64,000 nt of DNA from VAXT01 sp963728535 (GCA_963728535.1 CAVSKK010000001.1:868001-932000); one strand, 5' to 3'. Counted from the stretch's first letter, positions 7,700-16,138 are shown. The notes: a model not told the origin generated them from the letters alone. Numbers and translations: made by a program.

Positions 7700-8485
7700 C
7701 TACTCGACCGGCTCGCGCGCGGGCACGCCGCCGAGGTGGGCTTTCAGGCGCAGGACCGCCTTCGTGTGCAACTGCGACACGCGCGACTCGGTGACGCCGA
7801 GCACCTCGCCGATCTCGCGCAGGGTCAGCTCCTCGTAGTAGTAGAGCGTGACCACGAGCTTCTCCCGCTCGGGCAGCCGGGCGATCGCCTCGCCGAGGGC
7901 TTCCTTGAGCTCCGTCTGGGCTAGCGCGGACTGCGGCTCCGGCCCCTGGGTGTCCTCGATCGTGTCGATCAGGGCAACCTGGTCGCCGCCGGAGGACGAG
8001 ATCGTCCAGAGCTCGTCGAGCGCGCCGATCGACGAGCGCGAGATCTCGGTCAGGCTCTCGTCGAGCTCCTCGACCTCGATCCCGAGCTTGCCGGCGATCT
8101 CCTCGTCGGTCGGCGCTCGGTGCAGCCTCGCCTCGAGCTCGGCGATCGCACGCTCGATCTGCCGCGCCCGCGCCCGCACCGATCGCGGCACCCAGTCGAG
8201 CGCGCGGAGCTCGTCGATGATCGCGCCCTTGATACGCGCGATCGCAAACGTCTCGAACTTGACGTCACGATCGGGGTCGTAGCGCTCGATCGCGCCGATC
8301 AGACCCAGCAGCCCGTACGAGACGAGGTCGCCTTCGTCCACGTGCGCGGGCAGCCCGCTGCCGAGGCGCCCAGCCACGTACTTGACGAGCGGCGCGTACG
8401 TCAGGATCAGCCGGTCGCGGACCCGTTTGTCGTGAGACTTCTGGAACTCCTGCCAGAGGCCGGTGGTTTCATCCGTCTGCGCCAC
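7700..8485 (-). CDS. RNA polymerase sigma factor, FliA/WhiG family
   Basis: A 261-residue sigma-70 group 3 protein. Region 2 contains DEGDLVSYGLLGLIGAIERY (50-69) and the core-binding and -10 recognition helices up to DWVPRSVR; region 3 follows, and region 4 ends with the helix-turn-helix LTLREIGEVLGVTESRVSQL (220-239). Region 1.1 is absent, as expected. Family members recognise TAAA-N15/16-GCCGATAA promoters and control motility or sporulation genes; a matching -10 occurs at 28520-28527. The GTG start lies six bases after a TATTCT box, so this mRNA is probably leaderless. No flagellar genes and no recognisable anti-sigma gene are present here. Confidence 0.93.
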   Translation of the reverse strand: MAQTDETTGLWQEFQKSHDKRVRDRLILTYAPLVKYVAGRLGSGLPAHVDEGDLVSYGLLGLIGAIERYDPDRDVKFETFAIARIKGAIIDELRALDWVPRSVRARARQIERAIAELEARLHRAPTDEEIAGKLGIEVEELDESLTEISRSSIGALDELWTISSSGGDQVALIDTIEDTQGPEPQSALAQTELKEALGEAIARLPEREKLVVTLYYYEELTLREIGEVLGVTESRVSQLHTKAVLRLKAHLGGVPAREPVE

Positions 8486-8491
8486 GCCTAG

Positions 8492-8497
8492 AGAATA
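8492..8497 (-). promoter_or_regulatory. -10 box, leaderless promoter of the sigma factor gene
   Basis: TATTCT on the minus strand, six bases upstream of the GTG at 8485. Confidence 0.5.
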
Positions 8498-8518
8498 CGG
8501 GGCGTCGCGGCGGAATCC

Positions 8519-8701
8519 TCAGCGCGCACGTCTCATCAGGAGCGCGCGGAGCCCGAAACTGCCGATCCAGAGCGCCAGGACCGCGCCCGCGACCGCGATC
8601 ACCCAGACGCCCGCCACGACGGCCGCGTACGCGATGCCGGCGAAGAGAACCGCGAGGAACAGGAAAAGCGTCCCGAGCGCACGACGCTGAGGAGCAGCCA
8701 C
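8519..8701 (-). CDS. Small two-helix membrane protein
   Basis: A 60-residue hydrophobic protein with two predicted transmembrane segments, GTLFLFLAVLFAGIAYAA and VIAVAGAVLALWIGSF, and basic ends (MAAPQRR, LLMRRAR), which suggest both termini face the cytoplasm. No recognised family. It ends 33 bases before the sigma factor start on the same strand, so the two could share a transcript. It starts 52 bases from the divergent tRNA gene. Confidence 0.6.
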   Translation of the reverse strand: MAAPQRRALGTLFLFLAVLFAGIAYAAVVAGVWVIAVAGAVLALWIGSFGLRALLMRRAR

Positions 8702-8733
8702 GGGCGCGACTCTACTGTCCAGGAAGTCGCCAG

Positions 8734-8739
8734 TACAAT
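8734..8739 (+). promoter_or_regulatory. -10 box of tRNA-Trp
   Basis: TACAAT (five of six matches to TATAAT) ending 14 bases before the tRNA 5' end. No clear -35 is seen. Confidence 0.5.
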
Positions 8740-8753
8740 CGGTCCCCGAACCG

Positions 8754-8826
8754 AGGGGCGTAGCTCAATTGGCAGAGCACCGGTCTCCAAAACCGGGGGT
8801 TGCAGGTTCGAGTCCTGCCGCCCCTG
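8754..8826 (+). tRNA. tRNA-Trp (CCA)
   Basis: A 73-base cloverleaf: acceptor stem AGGGGCG/CGCCCCT, D arm GCTC...GAGC, anticodon stem CCGGT/ACCGG with loop CTCCAAA placing CCA at 8787-8789, and T arm GCAGG TTCGAGT CCTGC. The discriminator base is G, as in bacterial tRNA-Trp, and the 3' CCA is not encoded. In many bacteria secE and nusG follow this tRNA; here a methyltransferase follows instead. Confidence 0.97.
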
Positions 8827-8926
8827 TGGGTTAGGCGGCCATCGAAAAGCCCGGCTTGTTTCTGGCAACACGGTGGCGCTTGAGCTCGCCGCATGTCGTC
8901 TCCGGACGGGCTACGATGCCCTGCCC

Positions 8927-9757
8927 ATGACGTCGATGCCGGGCTCGAAGCGCCTCGTGCTGGACGGTCTCGACCGGCTGGGAGTCACACCCACCGTCAT
9001 CGAGCTCCGCGACCGCCTCAACTACCGCCGCGACCGCGCCGCTCAGGAGCGTAACGCGGCGTTCCAAGCCCCGGACGGACTGCCACTCCCACCACCGCAG
9101 ATGGTCCACAAGGTGGTCGGCCACTTCGACCTCAAGGTGTTCTACGAAGGCGGCCAGAACCGCTACCGGTACATCCGGGAGATGCTGGAACAAGCCGGCG
9201 CGGATCCCGATGCCCCGCGTTCGGTGCTCGACTGGGGCTGTGGCTGCGGGCGCGTGCTACGGCAATGGCATGCCGCCCCGCACATCGAGGTTCACGGGAG
9301 CGACTACAACGCGGAGCTCGTCGACTGGTGCCGAAAGCACCTGCCGTTCGCTCGCCTTGCGACCAACGGGCTGACGCCCCCGCTCCCGTTCGCTGACGAC
9401 TCGTTCGATCTGCTCTACGGCGTGTCGGTGTTCACGCACCTCGGCGAAAGCCTTCAGGAGCCGTGGATGGCGGAGCTACGTCGGGTCGTCAAGCCGGGCG
9501 GCTACATCCTGATCACGGTCAATGGTGGCGGCATCGGGACTTGGCTGCTTCCTGACGAGCAGGCTCAGTTCGATGCCGGCCAGCTCGTGGTGCAGGGCGG
9601 GAAGTTCCAGGGGCGCAACCCATGCAATGCCGTGCATCCTGAGGCGTACGTGCGGAACGTGCTCGCCCGTGGCCTCGAGGTGGTAGCTGTCCGGCCGGCG
9701 ACGGATCCGGACTTCGACTACGGGCAGGACGGCTACCTGCTGCGCCTACCAGACTAG
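8927..9757 (+). CDS. Class I SAM-dependent methyltransferase
   Basis: A 276-residue protein. An N-terminal helical region (LRDRLNYRRDRAAQERNAA) precedes a Rossmann methyltransferase core with motif I VLDWGCGCGRVLRQW, the acidic strand EVHGSDYN, motif IV FDLLYGVSVFTHL and the post-motif RRVVKPGGYILIT. The VFTHL segment resembles methyltransferases that act in polysaccharide or secondary-metabolite clusters, but the substrate is unknown. The ATG at 8927 is preferred over upstream starts because a TACGAT box ends nine bases before it and the preceding codons read non-conserved sequence. It stands alone after the tRNA. Confidence 0.8.
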   Translation: MTSMPGSKRLVLDGLDRLGVTPTVIELRDRLNYRRDRAAQERNAAFQAPDGLPLPPPQMVHKVVGHFDLKVFYEGGQNRYRYIREMLEQAGADPDAPRSVLDWGCGCGRVLRQWHAAPHIEVHGSDYNAELVDWCRKHLPFARLATNGLTPPLPFADDSFDLLYGVSVFTHLGESLQEPWMAELRRVVKPGGYILITVNGGGIGTWLLPDEQAQFDAGQLVVQGGKFQGRNPCNAVHPEAYVRNVLARGLEVVAVRPATDPDFDYGQDGYLLRLPD

Positions 9758-9865
9758 GGCGGGCCGGACACGTACCGATGGGCGACGCGAGCCACGCTCG
9801 ACGATGAGATCCGCGCCTCGATGCCGTCATAACGAGAAAGGCACCACGAAAGAAAGGACGACCCC

Positions 9866-10559
9866 ATGAAGCTGACGACCATGACGCAAGTCACCGTTGA
9901 TGGAGTGATGCAGGGAAACGGCGGCGCGTCGGAGGAGGACCGCAGGAACGGATTCGAGCGCGGCGGCTGGGCCATGGGGGTGGCCGACAGCGAGACCATG
10001 ACGTTCATCAACCAGACCTACCAGCGCGCCGACGCGTTCCTGTTCGGCCGGCGGACCTATCGAGCTCTTCGCCGGCTACTGGGGCGCGAGGGACGATCTG
10101 GAGCACCCCATCGTGGGTGCCTTGAACACGAAGCCCAAGTACCTCGCGTCGACCACGCTCACCGAACCGCGCTGGGCGAACACGACCCTCCTCTCCGGTG
10201 ACCTCGCGGCGGCCATCGGCGAGCTGAAAGCCGAGCCGGAGGGTGAGCTGCAGGTGCACGGCAGCGGTGCCCTGGTCCGATGGCTGCTCGAAAACGAGCT
10301 CGTCGACGAGATGACTCTGCTCATCGTCCCCGTGGTCCTCGGCCAGGGCACGCGGCTGTTCCCCGACGCCGGCCCGGACATTGCGCTCGACCTGGTCGAC
10401 TCGCACGTCGACTCGAAGGGCGTAACGACTCAGGTCTTCCGGCCCAACGGGCGCCCGCGCTACGCCGCCGAAGCACGTGACCGGACCGCCCACTCCTCGG
10501 ATCGCGTCGCCGCGCTCGCCGGGCGGCTACGATCGACGATTCGCACCGACACGCGCTAA
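9866..10559 (+). pseudogene. Dihydrofolate reductase/RibD C-terminal family gene with frameshift
   Basis: The 5' part encodes a start typical of the YyaP-like dihydrofolate reductase family (MKLTTMTQVTVDGVMQGNGG...FLFGRRTY), and the 3' part, in the +1 frame, continues EHPIVGALNTKPKYLAS, HGSGALVRWLL and VVLGQGTRLFP. Reading across 10061 by skipping a single C restores TY-ELFAGYWGARDD, the expected family sequence, so one base is inserted there. The gene is either newly inactivated or the base is a sequencing error; coding signal is intact on both sides. The C-terminal 35 residues beyond the family end look extended. The cupin gene follows after 14 bases. Confidence 0.75.
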
Positions 10560-10573
10560 ACGGAGGTGATCGG

Positions 10574-11212
10574 ATGAACGACAAGCCGAACTGGCACCTC
10601 GCGCACCTCGACGACATCGAGCGGCGCGGCAGAGATATTCCGGTGCGGGAGCACCTCGGGATCCACGCATTCGGAATCAACGCCTACACACCCGGCGAGG
10701 ACGGCACGCTGATCGGCGAGCACGACGAGGCCGGGTCGGGCCAGGAAGAGCTGTACATCGTGCTCGACGGGAAGGCGACCTTCGAGATCGACGGCGAGAC
10801 GGTCGACGCACCGCCAGGGACACTCGTGTACGTCGGGCCGGAGGCGCGGCGGAAGGCGACCGGGGACGGAACTATCCTCGCCGTCGGCGGCACACCCGGG
10901 GAGGCGTACCAGGGGATCGACTGGGGTGAGGCCTGGCCTTTCCACAGCAAGTCGATGACGGCCTACAGCGAAGAGCGGTACGCGGACGCGCTCGAAGCGG
11001 TCCGCGGTGCCCTCGAGCACATGCCGGACCACGCGGGCCTGCATTACAACTACGCGTGCTTCGCAACGCTCGCGGGCGAAACCGGCGACGAGACGTTCGA
11101 CCACCTCCGGCGGTCCGTCGAGCTGCTACCGCGGTTCCGCGAGGACGCGCGCAGAGACGACGACTTCGCCGCCGTCCGCGACGACCCGCGGTTCGAGCAA
11201 GCTCTTCGCTGA
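10574..11212 (+). CDS. Cupin domain protein with helical C-terminus
   Basis: A 212-residue protein. Residues about 30-120 form a single cupin barrel (EHDEAGSGQEELYIVLDGKA, then DAPPGTLVYVGPEARR). The metal-binding set is incomplete: EHDEAG...QEE is present, but the second motif lacks the usual His, so metal binding is doubtful. Residues about 130-212 are helical and resemble a TPR-like pair (EERYADALEAVRGALEH, GLHYNYACFATLAG), a combination known in uncharacterised actinobacterial cupins. A clear GGAGGTGA site lies seven bases before the ATG. Probably co-transcribed with the frameshifted reductase. Confidence 0.78.
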   Translation: MNDKPNWHLAHLDDIERRGRDIPVREHLGIHAFGINAYTPGEDGTLIGEHDEAGSGQEELYIVLDGKATFEIDGETVDAPPGTLVYVGPEARRKATGDGTILAVGGTPGEAYQGIDWGEAWPFHSKSMTAYSEERYADALEAVRGALEHMPDHAGLHYNYACFATLAGETGDETFDHLRRSVELLPRFREDARRDDDFAAVRDDPRFEQALR

Positions 11213-11229
11213 GCGCGCAGGCTCTGCGA

Positions 11230-11337
11230 CTGAATCGGCCCGCGCAGGACGACGACGCTGAGCTCCGGGTCTGGCCGATAGCCGAGCTTTTCGTTCGGCG
11301 ACCGCATCGACAGGTTTCGTTCCTCGTTCCCGGTGAC
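11230..11337 (-). pseudogene. Duplicated 3' fragment of the GNAT gene
   Basis: These 108 bases align without gaps to 13428-13535, the 3' end of the tandem GNAT gene, with nine mismatches. In the minus strand they encode GNEERNLSMRSPNEKLGYRP and on to SVVVLRGP, matching the acetyltransferase C-terminus, but the stop codon is lost and no start or upstream domain remains. It lies between the cupin and beta-propeller genes and is most likely a dead remnant of a duplication. Confidence 0.8.
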
Positions 11338-11446
11338 CCTGCGCGACGTCCATGGTCGTAGGACCGATGTCCAATGGCGACCTCGACTAGATGCCTGCGA
11401 CTCTCGTCGCGCAATGAAAAACGACAAACAGCATCGAGGAGGGGTC

Positions 11447-12448
11447 ATGAAAAAGTTGCGAGGCACCGTGATCATTGCGGCATCGGCCGCCCTGGTCGCA
11501 GCAGGCGTGCTCGCCGCTGCCGGCGCCGCCGGCACGACTGCGATCGCCCCCGGGAACCTGGCGTTCGCCGGCGTCGATCCAAGCGACGGCATGCTCGACA
11601 TCTATGTCGCCAAGAGCGACGGAACCGCACAGTCCAACATCACAAACGACACGTCGATCCACAAGGACTCGAGCCCGGTCTGGTCACCGGAGGGCAGGAG
11701 AATCGTCTTCACCCGCCAGACTGCGGATCGAGCCGGCTCGAACATCATGCTCGTCAACGCCGACGGTTCGGGGCTCGTGAAACTCACCTCGTCACCCGCG
11801 GCCACGACCGCATCGAACAACATCGATCCCAGCTGGTCTTCAAACGGCAAGCGAGTCGTCTTCGCCAGCAACCGTGATGGGAACTACGACCTCTACTGGC
11901 TCCAGCCGGGAAGTTTGCAGGTGCATCGCCTGACGAAGACCTCGGCTCCGGTGCAGAACGTCCACCCATCCTGGTCGCCGAACGGCCAGGCGATCGTCTT
12001 CTCGCGCCGCGGCAATAGCGCCACCACGCCTACAGCGGCCGAGCTCTTCCTGCTCAAGACCGCGACCGGGCAGACGGGCCGTCTCACGAAGACGACCCGG
12101 GGTCAGGGCGACCGCGGACCGGTCTTCTCCCCGACCGGCGCCGAGATCGCGTTCTACAGCGACCGGAATGGCAACAACGACGTCTACGTCCTGCATCTCA
12201 GCAGCAATCGGGTCGAGCAGCTGACGACGTGGGCGAGCAGCGAGACAGAGCCGAGCTACGCACCCGACGGTTCGGCACTCGTATTCGTGAGCACTCACAG
12301 CGGCGCGACTGAGCTGTGGGAGCAGAACCTGGCTGGCCTCGCTCTGACGAGCAACCCCATCCAGATCACGAGCGACAAGCGATTCAAGAGCCACCCATCG
12401 TGGGGACGCTCGGCCCCCGCGCCGATCTCGACAGCAACGAACTCCTAG
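11447..12448 (+). CDS. Exported TolB-like beta-propeller protein
   Basis: A 333-residue secreted protein. The start follows a GAGGAGGGG ribosome-binding site and gives a typical signal peptide (MKKLRGTVIIAASAALVAAG...AGAAGTTA). The mature part is built of repeated PD40/WD40-like blades with the recurring pattern D-x-x-P-x-W-S-P-x-G-x-x-I/V-x-F (for example SSPVWSPEGRRIVFTR, IDPSWSSNGKRVVFAS, VHPSWSPNGQAIVFSR). Such propellers bind proteins or ligands outside the membrane; no partner is visible here. A related, longer protein is encoded at 26390-28210. Confidence 0.85.
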   Translation: MKKLRGTVIIAASAALVAAGVLAAAGAAGTTAIAPGNLAFAGVDPSDGMLDIYVAKSDGTAQSNITNDTSIHKDSSPVWSPEGRRIVFTRQTADRAGSNIMLVNADGSGLVKLTSSPAATTASNNIDPSWSSNGKRVVFASNRDGNYDLYWLQPGSLQVHRLTKTSAPVQNVHPSWSPNGQAIVFSRRGNSATTPTAAELFLLKTATGQTGRLTKTTRGQGDRGPVFSPTGAEIAFYSDRNGNNDVYVLHLSSNRVEQLTTWASSETEPSYAPDGSALVFVSTHSGATELWEQNLAGLALTSNPIQITSDKRFKSHPSWGRSAPAPISTATNS

Positions 12449-12466
12449 GACCACCGTGCTCGACCA

Positions 12467-12512
12467 GGAGCCCGCGATCCCCGGTCCAACTCGGCCGGGA
12501 ATCGCGGGCTCC
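12467..12512. terminator. Strong hairpin between convergent genes
   Basis: GGAGCCCGCGATcCCCGG pairs with CCGGGaATCGCGGGCTCC (18-base stem, one mismatch, 10-base loop), placed between the end of the beta-propeller gene and the end of the minus-strand esterase gene. Likely a bidirectional terminator, although no long T run follows. Confidence 0.75.
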
Positions 12513-12524
12513 TCAGCATCCTCC

Positions 12525-13328
12525 TCAAGCACAGGCTGCTGCGTAGAAGCGCAGGTACTCACCCATCCGGCCTGACCAGCCGCTATGTCCGCCGCCGTGG
12601 AGAACGAGGCGGACTTGGGTTCCTCGACCTCGCAACGCTCTGGCGAGTTCCGTATCCGCCTGCAGGAACGGATCGTCGCGTCCGACATCGATCCAGACCG
12701 GCACGCGGTAGAGCGTCCGCGCCCGGGCGAAGCCGATCAGATCGTGGCGCTCGAAGTCTTCGGCATCGTCAAACGCGCCCGCTGGCGTCTCGGCGCCGCT
12801 GAGCCAGAGTGCAGCGGAATGCGCGCCGACCGCGCAGAATCGGTTCGGGGCGAGCCGTGCGAGGTCGAGAGCCCCGAAGCCACCCATCGAGATCCCGCCG
12901 ATCGCGATCCGGCGTTCGTCGGCGTGCGACCGCGCGACCGCAGCCGGGATCGCCTCGCGAAGCACGGACGTCCCCCACTTCCCATCCTGGCGGTCGTGCC
13001 AGTAACTGTGGTCACCGCCGTCGACGAGCAGGACGTTCGGCGCTCGACGGCCCAGATCGTGGAGCGCGTCGAAGAGCGGCTGCCTGAGATTCGAATCGGG
13101 CGGCGAGCCTCGCCCGTGCAGGAACACGAGCAACGCGCGACCGCGACCCCCGCCGTCCGGAACGACGAGGATCTCGTGCAGATCGCGTCCAACGAGGTCA
13201 CTGTCCAGCGTGAAGCGCACGACCGTCGCTCCACGCGTGCTGACGTAACCGCGCCGCCAGTCGCGCAGCCCGATCCACGCCACCACCGCGACTAGCAGGA
13301 TCAGCCCAAGGACTAACCCACGCCGCAC
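12525..13328 (-). CDS. Membrane-anchored or secreted esterase (alpha/beta hydrolase)
   Basis: A 267-residue protein. The N-terminus is a signal or anchor helix (MRRGLVLGLILLVAVVAWIG). The rest is an alpha/beta hydrolase of the putative esterase/antigen 85 type: oxyanion region LLVFLHGRGS, nucleophile elbow GGISMGGFGAL (Ser), the Asp in VWIDVGRDDPF and the His in HGGGHSGWS. It should hydrolyse an ester outside the cytoplasm. It stands alone; a 55-bp sequence element shared with a lipoprotein gene (13363-13417) lies 35 bases upstream of the start. Confidence 0.85.
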   Translation of the reverse strand: MRRGLVLGLILLVAVVAWIGLRDWRRGYVSTRGATVVRFTLDSDLVGRDLHEILVVPDGGGRGRALLVFLHGRGSPPDSNLRQPLFDALHDLGRRAPNVLLVDGGDHSYWHDRQDGKWGTSVLREAIPAAVARSHADERRIAIGGISMGGFGALDLARLAPNRFCAVGAHSAALWLSGAETPAGAFDDAEDFERHDLIGFARARTLYRVPVWIDVGRDDPFLQADTELARALRGRGTQVRLVLHGGGHSGWSGRMGEYLRFYAAACA

Positions 13329-13362
13329 AGGCTCTTCACCGTTGCCTCCCCGCCATGAGCGC

Positions 13363-13417
13363 CATCGTGCACGGGCTCGGAAACGTCCGCGTCACGTGCA
13401 CGTAACGATTCCGAAAC
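13363..13417 (-). repeat. 55-bp element, copy 1
   Basis: Matches 20605-20659 at 47 of 55 positions without gaps. It contains the near-palindrome GTCACGTGCACGTAAC (13391-13406). Both copies lie upstream of a minus-strand gene for an exported protein. Confidence 0.7.
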
Positions 13418-13421
13418 GGGG

Positions 13422-14315
13422 CTACGCCTGAAGTGGCCCCTGCAGGACGACGACGCTGAGCTCCGGGTCTGGCCGATAGCCGAGCTTTTCGTTGAGCGAC
13501 CGCATCGGCAGGTTTCGTTCCTCGCTTCCGGTGACGAGTCGCTTCAGCCCCAGCTCCGTGGCGGCGGCGATCTGGGCGCGCTTGAGGGCGGTCGCGACAC
13601 CGCGGCGCCGCCACGCTCGCTTGACGGCGGTGAACCCGTGATGGCCCTCGTCGCCGAAGAGGTCGGCGACGGCGTATCCCACCACCTCGTCGCCGTCGAA
13701 GGCGACGAATGCGAGGTCGGGTGACCGAGTCGGCCGGTCGATGTCGATTGCGCGCCACCCCTCGAGCGTCAGCGGGCCGCTGGAGCCCGGGACGTCCTCG
13801 TCGCACTCCACGTAGACCTCGTACATCGCCTCGACAACCCCGGGGCGCTCGCGGCGAGAGAAGAGTCGGATGCCGTCCGGCGGCGCCGGCGGCTGCGGCG
13901 GCGCCTCGAGTCTGAGGCTGACCGCTTCCTCGCCGCCCACTTTCTGAAAGCCTCGGTGCTCGAGGAACGAACGCGAGCTCTCGTCGCTGCGCACGACCTG
14001 GAGTTGAAGCACGTCCTTGCCGAGTGCCCGCGCTCGATCGGAGACATCGGCCAGAACCGCCGAACCGATGCCGATCCTGCGCCGGTCGGGCACAACGGCA
14101 ACGTCCGCAGCCGCAAAGTCAGCCGTAGGGCCCTCGACGAAACCGCACGCGACGGGCTCGCCGCCCAGCCGGGCAACGATGAAGGTGAGTCCCTCGGTCG
14201 ACGATTCGAGGGCATGGCGCAGGTTCGCCACGTTCGGGCGGGCACGTGGCGTCACGATCTTCCGGACCACGATCATGGCCTCGAGATCCGCGTCGGTCTC
14301 GGCTGGTGCGATCAC
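13422..14315 (-). CDS. Tandem GNAT acetyltransferase
   Basis: A 297-residue protein with two GNAT domains. The first (about 1-135) has the acetyl-CoA pyrophosphate loop DRRRIGIGSAVLADV; the second (about 150-297) has RAWRRRGVATALKRAQ and the C-terminal RNLPMRSLNEKLGYRP, typical of GNATs closing on the acetyl-CoA site. Tandem GNATs of this kind include mycothiol synthase and unassigned acetyltransferases; the substrate cannot be told from sequence. Its 3' end has been duplicated to 11230-11337. GTG start; overlaps no neighbour. Confidence 0.82.
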   Translation of the reverse strand: MIAPAETDADLEAMIVVRKIVTPRARPNVANLRHALESSTEGLTFIVARLGGEPVACGFVEGPTADFAAADVAVVPDRRRIGIGSAVLADVSDRARALGKDVLQLQVVRSDESSRSFLEHRGFQKVGGEEAVSLRLEAPPQPPAPPDGIRLFSRRERPGVVEAMYEVYVECDEDVPGSSGPLTLEGWRAIDIDRPTRSPDLAFVAFDGDEVVGYAVADLFGDEGHHGFTAVKRAWRRRGVATALKRAQIAAATELGLKRLVTGSEERNLPMRSLNEKLGYRPDPELSVVVLQGPLQA

Positions 14316-14353
14316 GAGCTTGGACAGCTCGGGGCTTCCTACTTGGCGACGGC

Positions 14354-14992
14354 CTACTTCTTCTCCTTTCCTTTGCTCTGTTCCTTATCGCCCTTCTCGT
14401 CTTTCTGTTTCTCCACCTTCGGTTGCTTCTCGGACTTGGGTTGCTTCTCCGGCTTCGCTCGTTTCTCCGGCTTGGGTTGCTTTTCCGGCTTTTGTTTCTT
14501 CGCCTTCTTCTCGCCCTTCCCCCGGCCGGCCCCGGTCTCGACCCTCGCCGGTGGCGGCGGAGGCGGCTCGGGCACGGTCACCGGCGGAGGCGGCACAGCG
14601 GGTGCCGGTGGCCTCGGCGCCGACTGTGCACCCGCCACACGCGAACGATGGTTCGCTCGCCTGATACGAGCCGGACTTGGCTGTGGTGCCTCGACAGCGG
14701 CAATGGCTTGAGCGGTGTGGGAGCGGTAGGCCGGGCTCCTCCGCGGCGGCGTCGCGCGAGTGACGACTCGCCTCTTGACAGCCGGACGCGAGGCTCGCGG
14801 CACGCGCACCCGCAAATGGCCAAGCGAGCTGAACGGCGCGTCCGGCAGCTCGAACGCGATCGCAGGGACCGCCGCTAGCGAGACCGCTGCGGGCTCTTGC
14901 ACCTCCACCGCCCCGCGCCACAGGTAACCCGAGGTCATGGCCGCCGCAACCAGCGCAGAGAGCCGCAAAGCGTTGGCCGGGAGCACGCACAC
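14354..14992 (-). CDS. Low-complexity Lys/Pro-rich protein, probably membrane-anchored
   Basis: A 212-residue protein of biased composition. A weakly hydrophobic N-terminus (ALRLSALVAAAMTSGYLW) may act as an anchor or signal. The middle is Pro- and Arg-rich (PAPAVPPPPVTVPEPPPPPP), and the last 60 residues are a Lys-rich repeat built from (K)PEK-Q/R-x-K units, ending GDKEQSKGKEKK. Such a tail would be extended and strongly charged and could contact cell wall or nucleic acid. No homologous family recognised. It precedes the tandem GNAT gene by 38 bases. Confidence 0.6.
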   Translation of the reverse strand: MCVLPANALRLSALVAAAMTSGYLWRGAVEVQEPAAVSLAAVPAIAFELPDAPFSSLGHLRVRVPRASRPAVKRRVVTRATPPRRSPAYRSHTAQAIAAVEAPQPSPARIRRANHRSRVAGAQSAPRPPAPAVPPPPVTVPEPPPPPPARVETGAGRGKGEKKAKKQKPEKQPKPEKRAKPEKQPKSEKQPKVEKQKDEKGDKEQSKGKEKK

Positions 14993-15022
14993 GAGTATGG
15001 GATTCGCGCCAGACGCCGCACA

Positions 15023-16075
15023 CTAGGAAGCCGGGGCCGTGGCGGCACGCGCGACGCGGTTCTTCCCCTGCTCCTTCGCCTGGTAGAGCGCAAGGTCGGC
15101 AGCCCGCAAGAGGCCGCTCCAGGACTGGTCCGCAGCGAGCTCGGCAACCCCGAAGCTGGCCGTCAGCGACACCTCGCGCCCTTCCCCGAGCCAGATCCGG
15201 AGCTGGGAGAGCGAACGGCACAACCGCTCGGCGCCGGCGGCGGCTCCATCGACGTCGGTCTCGGGCAGAAGCAGCGCGAATTCCTCACCGCCGAGCCTCC
15301 CCGCGATGTCGACGTCGCGCCCGTGGGCCCGGATCAGGTCGGCAAAAGCCTGGAGCACCTCGTCGCCCGCGTGGTGGCCGAACCGATCGTTGATCAGCTT
15401 GAAGTCGTCAAGGTCGGCGAGAACGACGGAGACCGGGCCATCGAGCCGCCGAGCGCGCCCGATCTCCGACTCGAGCGCGGCAAGGAAGCGCCGCCGGTTG
15501 ACGAGGCCTGTCAGCTCGTCGGTCATCGCCTGTTCCTGGACGATGTCGTGGAGCCGAGCGTTCTCGAGCGCGATCGCAGCCTGCGACGAGAGCCACTCGG
15601 CCAGCTTCGTGGTCTCCTCGGCGAATCCGGCCTCGGGTGGGTGGAGCACGAGGATCGTCGCTCTCGTCTCGTCTCCGGCCGAGAGGTCGAACTCGACCGA
15701 CTCTCGGGCACCCTCGACGTCGCCCACACGGCCGATCTCCCGCCCCTCATGCACGAGCTGTCCGCCGCGCGCGCCGGTGGCCTCGGTGATGACATTCAGG
15801 ATGACGGGCAGGAGAGCGCGCGGATTGTGGGTTGCGGCAAGCGCTTCACCGACGAGTGCAAGTCCTTCCCGAGCGTCACGACGGCCGGCAACAGGAGTGC
15901 GCCGGCGGTCGCGCCGGCTTCGACGCCGATCTGTGCCGGCCCTGTGGGTCGCCGCTCGACCAATCGAGAAGAGGAGGACGAGTGTTACGACGGTTGTCAG
16001 GAGGGCCAGGGCGGCGAGCGGCCACCGGATCTGGATCGATGTGTCCGGGAGAATCGAGACGACGGTCGCCGTCAC
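15023..16075 (-). CDS. GAF-GGDEF diguanylate cyclase
   Basis: A 350-residue signalling protein. One N-terminal membrane helix (WPLAALALLTTVVTLVLLFS), an Arg-rich stretch, a GAF-like sensor (about 70-175, SQAAIALENARLHDIV) and a GGDEF domain with active motif GGEEF (262-266). The RxxD inhibitory site is present as RDVD five residues earlier (253-256), so the enzyme should make cyclic di-GMP from GTP and be product-inhibited. MTDELTGLVNRRRF marks the domain start. No EAL or PilZ gene is nearby; it appears to be a stand-alone membrane-linked sensor. Confidence 0.92.
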   Translation of the reverse strand: MTATVVSILPDTSIQIRWPLAALALLTTVVTLVLLFSIGRAATHRAGTDRRRSRRDRRRTPVAGRRDAREGLALVGEALAATHNPRALLPVILNVITEATGARGGQLVHEGREIGRVGDVEGARESVEFDLSAGDETRATILVLHPPEAGFAEETTKLAEWLSSQAAIALENARLHDIVQEQAMTDELTGLVNRRRFLAALESEIGRARRLDGPVSVVLADLDDFKLINDRFGHHAGDEVLQAFADLIRAHGRDVDIAGRLGGEEFALLLPETDVDGAAAGAERLCRSLSQLRIWLGEGREVSLTASFGVAELAADQSWSGLLRAADLALYQAKEQGKNRVARAATAPAS

Positions 16076-16138
16076 GAGTTCCAGGTCGGCCGCCGCTTCG
16101 CCATCCCTGGGGGGCGTTCTAGTCCGGTTGCGGGTCGC

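Noticed and set aside
8599..8894. Minus-strand open frames across the tRNA, one with a QDSNLQPPVLETGALPIEL-like peptide
   Set aside because: This is the well-known false peptide obtained by translating the antisense of a tRNA gene; the tRNA-Trp explains the conservation.
14380..14540. Short tandem repeats in the DNA
   Set aside because: They are codons for the KPEK repeats of the Lys-rich protein, not an independent element.
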